A stretch of DNA of 9,190 nucleotides from Clostridium sp. (GTDB taxonomy: Bacteria; Bacillota; Clostridia; TANB77; CAG-508), in the NCBI GenBank assembly GCA_018371855.1, contig JAHAKD010000013.1, positions 1 through 9,190 of the forward strand, given 5' to 3'. Position 1 is the stretch's first letter; every line of letters begins with the position of its first letter. Below the pieces are notes generated by a model, which searched no databases, was not told the DNA's origin, and worked only from the letters and a program-made list of their open reading frames with translations. Both the position numbers and the translations under genes were made by a program. Shown here piece by piece: positions 1 to 6,179 of this stretch.

Positions 1-1
1 A

Positions 2-1081
2 AAAACATACATGACAGCTAATACAGCAAAAATGGCAATGGAAATAGAATATTTAAAAAACGAAAAAACAGCATATAAAGTACAAAATATAGACTTTGGC
101 ATAATAGAACGACCAAGAACAAAAATAGTCTTAGAAAAGAATGTATCACATATAAAATTAACATCAACAGATGGTACAACAATATTTGATACAAGCCAAT
201 CAGCACCAAACTTAACATGGAAAGAAAATAAATATAATGATATAGGAAATATGGTATCTACTGGATTAGTACAAGGTATCGTAGATGAAAACTTATTATA
301 TGGATCTAGTTTAAATGTAAAATATTCTATAGAAATAAGGAACCATAGTGAAGTAGATTATAACGAAAAATCATACTATGTTACAGGTGTAGTTAAAGAT
401 AAGACAACAAGGAATAGAATAGAGCCAACAAGTATAATTGAATATGTACCAAATGTATTACAGTATGATGTAGAATTAACAAAAGCAAATGGAAAAATAA
501 AAACAGATGTAACAAATTCAGCAGGAAATAGTTCTTCATCAGAAGTAGGAATAGAAGGAAATAATAACTTATGGAAAATACTAGCAAGTAAAAGAGAAAA
601 TGAAAGACTTCCAGATTCTTATAGGGATACTTTATTAGAAGCAGGAGCATTTGATGAAGCAAAGAAATCTATAGATGAAATTTTAGTTACAGATTTAAAT
701 CAAGCAAGAGAAAAATTGGCAAGAAATGACAAAATAGAATTGACAGATGTACTAACACTTACAAGAGTTATTGCAAGGACAGAAGATACATCAAATACTG
801 ATGAAATGCAAAATATAGCAGAAGTTATAAGATTAACTATAGATAATGGAAGAAGACCATATTATGAAGATACCACTAACACAGAAGTAATAGAAATACC
901 AGGAAATACTTATCCTTCAACATTAAAAAACATAGAGGAAGTTGATACAGGAAGAGCTGAAGTTTTAACATTTGTAGTACCATTTGGTGAAAATAAACAA
1001 TTAACATTAATAATAATTGCTATAGTCAGTTTAGGAATATTAGCAACAGGAATTGTTCTAATAAAGAAAAAATTTTTATAA
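2..1081 (+). CDS. C-terminal part of a membrane-anchored surface protein (5' end outside window)
   Basis: The frame is open back to base 2 with no stop, and the ATG at 11 has no Shine-Dalgarno, so this is the 3' end of a longer gene. Residues below count from that ATG. The fragment opens with the tail of an SdrD B-like domain (about 20-35, QNIDFGIIERP), followed by a beta-rich DUF11-like module (about 36-170, with IEIRNHSEVDYNEKSYYV and then IIEYVPN typical of isopeptide/DUF11-like beta sandwiches). Next come a charged, probably alpha-helical stretch (about 185-280), a linker with GRRPYYED and IPGNTYPS, and VVPFGENK just before a single transmembrane helix (331-351) and a short KKKFL tail. 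It should therefore sit in the membrane with its bulk outside. There is no LPXTG. The ordering (NIAEVIRL, NGRR, PGN, then a P-x-G motif, helix, lysines) matches what I remember of clostridial SdrD-type surface proteins; no search was run. A terminator follows closely, so this gene ends its transcription unit. Function beyond surface display is unknown. Confidence 0.85.
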   Translation, partial: KTYMTANTAKMAMEIEYLKNEKTAYKVQNIDFGIIERPRTKIVLEKNVSHIKLTSTDGTTIFDTSQSAPNLTWKENKYNDIGNMVSTGLVQGIVDENLLYGSSLNVKYSIEIRNHSEVDYNEKSYYVTGVVKDKTTRNRIEPTSIIEYVPNVLQYDVELTKANGKIKTDVTNSAGNSSSSEVGIEGNNNLWKILASKRENERLPDSYRDTLLEAGAFDEAKKSIDEILVTDLNQAREKLARNDKIELTDVLTLTRVIARTEDTSNTDEMQNIAEVIRLTIDNGRRPYYEDTTNTEVIEIPGNTYPSTLKNIEEVDTGRAEVLTFVVPFGENKQLTLIIIAIVSLGILATGIVLIKKKFL

Positions 1082-1133
1082 CAATTTATAAAATATAATA
1101 GGAAATTTATAATTTGCCAAAAATACTAATTAA

Positions 1134-1183
1134 ATATCGCGAAAGACTATATTTTATCTAGTCTTTTTGCGATATATTTTTTT
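1134..1183 (+). terminator. Rho-independent terminator after the first surface-protein gene
   Basis: The left arm (1134-1149, ATATCGCGAAAGACTA) pairs with the right arm (1159-1175, TAGTCTTTTTGCGATAT) apart from one C opposite TT, around a 9-nt loop. A run of seven T (1177-1183) follows directly. It begins 53 bases after the stop codon at 1081 and is the only region of notable GC content in the gap, so it separates the first gene from the downstream unit. Confidence 0.9.
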
Positions 1184-1189
1184 ATTCAA

Positions 1190-1237
1190 AAAATATTACA
1201 AAAACGAGAAAAAAAAATAATATTTTTGTAATATTTT
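1190..1237. repeat. Perfect 15-bp inverted repeat with 18-bp spacer, upstream of the frameshifted gene
   Basis: AAAATATTACAAAAA (1190-1204) is the exact reverse complement of TTTTTGTAATATTTT (1223-1237), with an A-rich spacer between them. With only one G:C pair per arm and no following T-run on the + strand, it is a poor terminator. Its place just upstream of the candidate promoter would suit an operator for a dimeric regulator or an UP-like curved region. The AT-rich background makes part of the match cheap, but 15 of 15 is more than I would expect by chance in so short a gap. Confidence 0.6.
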
Positions 1238-1264
1238 AATGAATTGTTCATCCGTAAATAGAAT
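1236..1264 (+). promoter_or_regulatory. Weak candidate sigma-A promoter
   Basis: TAGAAT (1259-1264) matches five of six bases of a -10 box. TTAATG (1236-1241) lies 17 bp upstream but matches only three of six bases of a -35 box. It lies after the terminator and in front of the second gene, where a promoter is needed, and would start transcripts near 1271. In DNA this AT-rich, such matches are easy to find, so it is only a candidate. Confidence 0.3.
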
Positions 1265-1274
1265 TAATACAAAA

Positions 1275-1285
1275 AAAGGAGAGAG
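1275..1285 (+). promoter_or_regulatory. Orphan Shine-Dalgarno-like sequence in the leader
   Basis: AAAGGAGAGAG is close to a consensus ribosome binding site but serves no obvious gene. The nearest starts are a TTG at 1297, which reads a stop two codons later, and an ATG at 1308 that encodes nine residues (to 1337) and is too far away for normal spacing. It is about 80 bases before the real start at 1366. Confidence 0.35.
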
Positions 1286-1352
1286 ATAAAAGTATCTTGA
1301 AATAAAGATGATATCTTGCTATATTAAAATTAAATAGTTTTATGCAAAATAT

Positions 1353-1360
1353 GAGGGGTG
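1353..1360 (+). promoter_or_regulatory. Ribosome binding site deciding the start at 1366
   Basis: GAGGGGTG lies five bases upstream of the ATG at 1366. The in-frame ATGs at 1342 and 1351 have no comparable site, and the purine-rich sequence lies downstream of or inside them. Starting at 1366 also gives a clean signal peptide beginning MEKEKK. Confidence 0.75.
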
Positions 1361-1365
1361 TTCCT

Positions 1366-2274
1366 ATGGAAAAAGAAAAGAAACTAAGTATATGCGGTAA
1401 ATTTATTTCAGCATTAATTATCGTAATGGTAATTATATCTTCTTATGGAACTTTTCTATCAGAAGTAGCTGCAGCAGTTAGCGAGTATGAGAATCAAAAA
1501 ACTGAGGCAGGAGATAGAAAGGTTAATTTTGATGCATATTTAAAAAACGGGGAGAATAAAGTTCATAAAGCTGAAGTAAATACAAAGGATGAAAGTTATT
1601 TGTATTTCAACATTTCATTGCAAGAAGGAATTATTCAAAACGCTAAAATTAGTTTAAATAATCCGAACTTTGCAATAAATTATGAGGAATTGAAGGCAAA
1701 TACACTTATAAAAAATGTAAATGAAGCTGAAAACAGTATAGAACTAAATCAACTATCAGAAAATGTAGAAATTCCTGTAAAAATAAGTTATAAAGCTAGC
1801 GATAAAATTAACTTAACAGATTTGGAAAGAGACACAGAAATAACATTTGAAGGAACATATACAGATAGCCAGAAATCAAATAAAAATATATCTGGAAAGA
1901 TATCTGTAAATCTAAAATGGAGTTCTACTGTGCAAGGTTCGTTACAAACAAATGTAGAGAACTATATTGAAGCAGATGGGAAATCTATAATAATTGCTAA
2001 TACAGTAGGAGCAATTGATAATGTTACACTACCTATGGAATATGTGGAATTTACTTCAAATGTGCCTGAAATTGGTGGAACTCTTCCAGAAAAAATAGAT
2101 ATAACAGAAAATGGAAGAAAACTTAATGAAAATGAATTTACTTACGATAAGGAACATAAAACCCTTGTAATAAGAAAAGAAAATGCTTCAAATGAAAATA
2201 ATGAAGTGAATAATTTATTAGGAAATATAAATTACAATCTTATATATATATATATGGCAGTCAATTTAATTTAG
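1366..2274 (+). CDS. N-terminal part of a large secreted surface protein, frameshifted at a TA repeat
   Basis: This encodes 302 residues from the ATG at 1366 (an in-frame ATG at 1342 is less likely; see the ribosome binding site). Residues 1-37 form a signal peptide: basic MEKEKK, a hydrophobic core at about 13-27 and an A-A-A cleavage site at 35-37. Mature sequence begins with a charged segment, then a VNFDAY motif at 53-58 followed by beta-rich domains (about 53-180 and 185-290) with repeated alternating hydrophobic strands and no catalytic motif. I recognise no enzyme. The reading frame runs into a (TA)7T tract at 2241-2255 and picks up seven out-of-place residues before TAG at 2272-2274. 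The sequence that continues the domain lies in another frame downstream. With one fewer TA the two parts fuse into a 1603-residue protein. As written, the product has a signal peptide but no membrane anchor and would be released. I treat it as the 5' half of one gene, not as a complete small gene. Confidence 0.85.
   Translation: MEKEKKLSICGKFISALIIVMVIISSYGTFLSEVAAAVSEYENQKTEAGDRKVNFDAYLKNGENKVHKAEVNTKDESYLYFNISLQEGIIQNAKISLNNPNFAINYEELKANTLIKNVNEAENSIELNQLSENVEIPVKISYKASDKINLTDLERDTEITFEGTYTDSQKSNKNISGKISVNLKWSSTVQGSLQTNVENYIEADGKSIIIANTVGAIDNVTLPMEYVEFTSNVPEIGGTLPEKIDITENGRKLNENEFTYDKEHKTLVIRKENASNENNEVNNLLGNINYNLIYIYMAVNLI
2241..2255. repeat. (TA)7T dinucleotide tract at the frameshift point
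   Basis: TATATATATATATAT lies within the 79 bases (2196-2274) where the upstream and downstream frames are both open. It is the longest dinucleotide run I can find in the window. Six units would read NLIYIY then GSQFNLDKIGFEV without a break. Seven units stop at 2272, and eight units would stop at a TAA a few codons after the tract. So only one unit number in three keeps the gene open. Confidence 0.9.
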
Positions 2275-5200
2275 ATAAAATAGGATTTGAAGTAAAGCAA
2301 AATTTAAAAGTAAAACCATATAATTTGAATGAAACTAATATTTCTTTCGAAAATAGCTTAGAAAAAGAGAAAACAAATCAAACAACTAAAGTAAATATAG
2401 GTAGTGCGGAAAATATAAGCAAAGGATATATGTATTGGCAAAAATACGAGACACCATATGATGTTAATATGAATGTGCAAATACAATACATCTTACCAAA
2501 TAGAAATATAGAAATAACAGAAAAAGAAAACAATTTAGTTGGAGATAAAACAAGCTTAAATATAACTAATAAAACATCTTATACAAGGACAGTAATATCA
2601 AAAGCAGAAGTTACGGAAATATTAGGAGATAATGGTTCTTTAGAAATATATGACGAAAATACTGGAAATTTAATAATTACTATTAATAAAGATACACAGG
2701 CTGATGAAAATGGAAATATAGTGGTAAATTATGAAAATGTATCAAGAATTAAAATTGTGATAAAAGATCCAGCAAAAATAGGAAATATTTATATAAATAG
2801 TAGTAAAAAAATTATAAGTAATCATGGTATAAGCAATGATATATTAAAAGCAATAAATAAATTAAAGCTAACATTTGAAACAAATAATATGATTTACTCT
2901 AATACTACAGAAAAAGATATAAATTTATATAATACAGTTACTAAATCTACAATGGAAATAGATAAAACAGAATTCTATACAACAGATAATGAATCTAGAA
3001 TAAATATGAAAGTAAATTTAAATACACAAAATATAGACTATGATTTATACAAAAATCCAGTATTACAAGTAATATTTCCAAGTGAATTTGAAACTGTAAA
3101 TATAGAACAAATTGGTATGTCTTTTGAAAATGGATTACGTTTACAAAGTAGTAATATGGTAAATAACCCTGACGGAACAAAAACATTAACAATATATGTA
3201 ACTGGAGAACAACAAGAATATTTAAATAATGATATAACAGCCAATACACAGATTTCTATAACTGTAACTGTAAAGACATATCAAAATTTAACATCAAGAG
3301 ATACTAACATTACATATGTGTATACAAATGAAAAAGCCATAACATATGATAATAATGGAACATATAATGTTCCTGTAAAAATAACAGCTCCATATGGATT
3401 TGTGATGCGAACAGAAGTAAATGGAACAACATCAAAGAACAAAGAGTTAAAAGAAGTAAAATTAAGAGCAAATACCGTAGAACAAACAATTCATGTAAAA
3501 GAAACAGTAGTAAATAATTTTGATAATACTGTAAATAATTTTGAATTAGTTGGAATGACACCAATAGAAGGCAGACAATATACTTTAGGAGAAAATTCTA
3601 TTAATTCAAACTTTAATGGTGAAATTGTAGGAAATGTTTATATAAACAGAGAAGATGCTAAAATATATTATTCAGAAGATAATGAACATTGGTCAGAAAC
3701 TAAAACAGAAAATAGCAACTTATTTAAAATATCATTTGATAATTCAAACTTAAATAAAGGTGATACTGTAACAATTGAGTATGACTTAAAAATACCAGAA
3801 AACATAACATATAGTAAAAGCTCATATTTAGCATTTATAGCAAATGCTAAACAAAATGAGAATGAAGTAAATAACTGGTCAGGAATTAAAGTTTCTACAG
3901 AAGATATGCGATTAAATAATGCAGAATCAGAAGCATCTACAGTTGATGAATCAGAGATTAAAACAGAAATTTCTGTAGTAAAAGGAAATGTTTCATTACA
4001 AGCAGGAGAAGAGGTACATAATGAGCAAAACCTTAAATATATAATTAAATTAACAAACACAACAGATAAAACCATAAATAATATAAAACTTATAGCTACA
4101 AATACAAATGCAGTATTTTATGAGTTTATGACAAAACAAGTTTCAGAAGATCTTGTTAACCAAGGCTTCTATGAAGTACCAGAAAAAAAAGAACAAGAAT
4201 TTACAATAGAAAGTTTAGATGCAGGAGAAGAGGTCGAATTAAATTACCAGGTAATTGTTAAAAAAGCTGGAGATAATAGTTCAACTCAAGCGACTCTGAA
4301 AATAACAGCAGATTCTATTAGTGAAAAAGAAGTGAAATCTATAGAGAATCCAATAAAAGATGCTAAGCTACAAATTTTATTAGATCCAGGAACAACAACT
4401 GGATATCCAGATTCTTTAACAGAAGATGGAGCAGCAATATTTGGAATGAAAATTAAGAATTTATCTAATCAAGATATAAATGATTTAGTAGTTTCATTTT
4501 ATTATACAAAGAATGTTGTGATTACAGAACAAATATTAGATTCAACACCAATGAATAATGCAGAGATAATAGAAAATAAAGACAATACATTAAAATATAA
4601 GGTAAAAAGTATTCCTGCAGGACAAACAGTAGTTATTTATACATATGCATTATTTAATCCTTTAGAAGACGGATTAGAAACAAATACATTCTATACATTT
4701 TGTAATTCGCTGTATAATGATGAGGAATATTTATCTGGACAATTAGATTTTACTGTAAATAAATCTTTAACATCATTCAAGTTAGAGCAAACAGCCAATA
4801 TTGCAGATGAAGTAAAACAAGATGATAAGTTAATTTATACAACAGAGATTACAAATGAAGGTGATATTGCAGCAGATGTCACAATTACAGATGATGTTCC
4901 AGAAAATGCAGTAGTAAATAGAGCTTACTTAGAACAAAATGAACAACAGACAGAACTTACTGTAGATGGACAAGTAGTTTCTATACCAGCAACAATACAA
5001 GCGAAAGAACAGATAAAATTAGTAATTGAGACTACAATTAATACATATTTAAATAATAATACAGAAATAGCAAATACAGTTACATTAAATTCAAGACAAG
5101 TAAAAAAAGAACAAACATCTAATACAATAAAACATAAAATAGTAGATGAAATTTCTGGAGAACCAGGTGGTGGAGATGAGACAGACCCAGACCCACCAGA

Positions 5201-6179
5201 AACCAATGTATCAATAAATGGATTTACATGGAATGATGCAGATAAAGACGGAGTAAAAGACTCTTCAGAAGTAAATATTCCTGATGTTAGAGTACTATTA
5301 ATTACTTCATCAGGAACAATAATGCAAGAAACTACTTCTAGTTCAAATGGATATTATGAATTTAACGGGGTAGAAAATGGCAATTATAGAGTTATATTTG
5401 AATATGATACTTCAAAATATTATTTATCACCATACAAAGCAGATGGTACTGATGAAAATAGTAATTCTGATGTATTAGAAACAGAGATAGAAGAAAATGG
5501 TCAAAGAAAGAAAGTAGCTGCAACAGGAGAATTAACAGTAGAAGATAGTGACTTAAACAATATAAATGCTGGATTTATCGAATTCTCAGCTAGAAAATTA
5601 AATATTTCAAAAACAATAACAAAAGTTACAGTAAAAACAAATAAAAGTACAAAAACATATAACTTTGATAGAAAACAAATAGCTAAGGTTGAAATAGCTG
5701 CTAAGGAAATGGCAAATGCACAAATAGAAATAGAATATACAATAGATATACAAAACCAAGGAGAAACTACAGAGACAATTCAAGAGATAGTAGATACACC
5801 AAGCAATGATTTAAAATTAAAAGATACTTCAGGAAATTGGTATAGTAAAGGAAATGTCATAGCAACAAATCGCTTAGAAAATACAACTATAGGTGCAGGG
5901 GAAACAAAATCTATAAAATTAACTATGACAACTACAATAGGAAGCCAAGGAGAAGGAAAGAATGTTGTTAATAAAGCAGATATTTCAAATGTTCAAAGTG
6001 AAAATGCAAATCTAAATATAGATATTAATAGTGAAAACAATACAGCACAATTAATTATAGGAGTAAAAACAGGTGCAGTACAAATAACAATATTAATAAT
6101 TTTAATATTAGCTATCTTAGTATTAATAGCTAGAATCATTATAAAAAGAAGGGGAGGGTTAAGAAAGAATGGAAACTAA
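2256..6179 (+). CDS. C-terminal part of the same surface protein: tandem DUF11-like modules, SdrD B-like domain, membrane anchor
   Basis: The frame is open from 2196 to the TAA at 6177-6179. The first possible independent start (TTG at 2325) has no ribosome binding site and lies inside what looks like a continuous domain. Numbered in the fused 1603-residue protein, it holds a series of beta-sandwich modules. About 340-860 is a less clear adhesin-like series, with DVNMNVQIQYILPN early on and TEFYTTDNESRINMKVNL further in. About 867-990 and 998-1125 are two DUF11/CARDB-like repeats. About 1131-1262 is a clearer DUF11 repeat (YTTEITNEGDIAADVTITDD). A Gly/Pro/Asp linker (GEPGGGDETDPDPPE) leads to an SdrD B-like domain at about 1280-1402, with a calcium-loop-like NDADKDGVKD and GYYEFNGVENGNYRV. 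A further beta module precedes a transmembrane helix (about 1572-1592) and a basic tail, KRRGGLRKNGN. Such modules build rigid stalks on Gram-positive surfaces; a specific ligand cannot be inferred. There is no LPXTG, so anchoring is by the helix. Confidence 0.85.
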   Translation, partial: GSQFNLDKIGFEVKQNLKVKPYNLNETNISFENSLEKEKTNQTTKVNIGSAENISKGYMYWQKYETPYDVNMNVQIQYILPNRNIEITEKENNLVGDKTSLNITNKTSYTRTVISKAEVTEILGDNGSLEIYDENTGNLIITINKDTQADENGNIVVNYENVSRIKIVIKDPAKIGNIYINSSKKIISNHGISNDILKAINKLKLTFETNNMIYSNTTEKDINLYNTVTKSTMEIDKTEFYTTDNESRINMKVNLNTQNIDYDLYKNPVLQVIFPSEFETVNIEQIGMSFENGLRLQSSNMVNNPDGTKTLTIYVTGEQQEYLNNDITANTQISITVTVKTYQNLTSRDTNITYVYTNEKAITYDNNGTYNVPVKITAPYGFVMRTEVNGTTSKNKELKEVKLRANTVEQTIHVKETVVNNFDNTVNNFELVGMTPIEGRQYTLGENSINSNFNGEIVGNVYINREDAKIYYSEDNEHWSETKTENSNLFKISFDNSNLNKGDTVTIEYDLKIPENITYSKSSYLAFIANAKQNENEVNNWSGIKVSTEDMRLNNAESEASTVDESEIKTEISVVKGNVSLQAGEEVHNEQNLKYIIKLTNTTDKTINNIKLIATNTNAVFYEFMTKQVSEDLVNQGFYEVPEKKEQEFTIESLDAGEEVELNYQVIVKKAGDNSSTQATLKITADSISEKEVKSIENPIKDAKLQILLDPGTTTGYPDSLTEDGAAIFGMKIKNLSNQDINDLVVSFYYTKNVVITEQILDSTPMNNAEIIENKDNTLKYKVKSIPAGQTVVIYTYALFNPLEDGLETNTFYTFCNSLYNDEEYLSGQLDFTVNKSLTSFKLEQTANIADEVKQDDKLIYTTEITNEGDIAADVTITDDVPENAVVNRAYLEQNEQQTELTVDGQVVSIPATIQAKEQIKLVIETTINTYLNNNTEIANTVTLNSRQVKKEQTSNTIKHKIVDEISGEPGGGDETDPDPPETNVSINGFTWNDADKDGVKDSSEVNIPDVRVLLITSSGTIMQETTSSSNGYYEFNGVENGNYRVIFEYDTSKYYLSPYKADGTDENSNSDVLETEIEENGQRKKVAATGELTVEDSDLNNINAGFIEFSARKLNISKTITKVTVKTNKSTKTYNFDRKQIAKVEIAAKEMANAQIEIEYTIDIQNQGETTETIQEIVDTPSNDLKLKDTSGNWYSKGNVIATNRLENTTIGAGETKSIKLTMTTTIGSQGEGKNVVNKADISNVQSENANLNIDINSENNTAQLIIGVKTGAVQITILIILILAILVLIARIIIKRRGGLRKNGN
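6150..6158 (+). promoter_or_regulatory. Ribosome binding site of the next gene, inside the end of the previous one
   Basis: AGGGGAGGG lies ten bases before the ATG at 6169 and also encodes part of the basic tail (RRGG) of the upstream protein. The 11-bp gene overlap with an embedded ribosome binding site suggests translational coupling and one transcript. Confidence 0.75.

Noticed and set aside
1134..1237. Invertible promoter flanked by inverted repeats
   Set aside because: The two palindromes are each self-contained hairpins with 9-nt and 18-nt spacers, and no longer arms flanking a promoter-sized segment were found.
1308..1337. Nine-codon ORF as a leader peptide gene
   Set aside because: It starts more than 20 bases after the nearest Shine-Dalgarno, has no run of regulatory codons and overlaps no attenuator-like structure.
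2241..2274. Programmed ribosomal -1 frameshifting to join the two frames
   Set aside because: No X-XXY-YYZ slippery heptamer in the correct phase was found before the stop at 2272, and no stable structure follows in this AT-rich region. A two-base shift on alternating TA codons is possible in principle but rare; repeat-length change is simpler.
4002..4234. 14-bp direct repeat GCAGGAGAAGAGGT at 4002-4015 and 4221-4234
   Set aside because: Both copies encode AGEEV within the same DUF11-like module family, so it is most simply coding similarity in an AT-rich, low-complexity gene.
2325..6179. A separate gene starting at the TTG at 2325
   Set aside because: There is no ribosome binding site in front of it, no signal peptide follows it although the protein ends in a membrane anchor, and the same frame is open and meaningful upstream to the TA tract. 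It is the second half of the gene starting at 1366.
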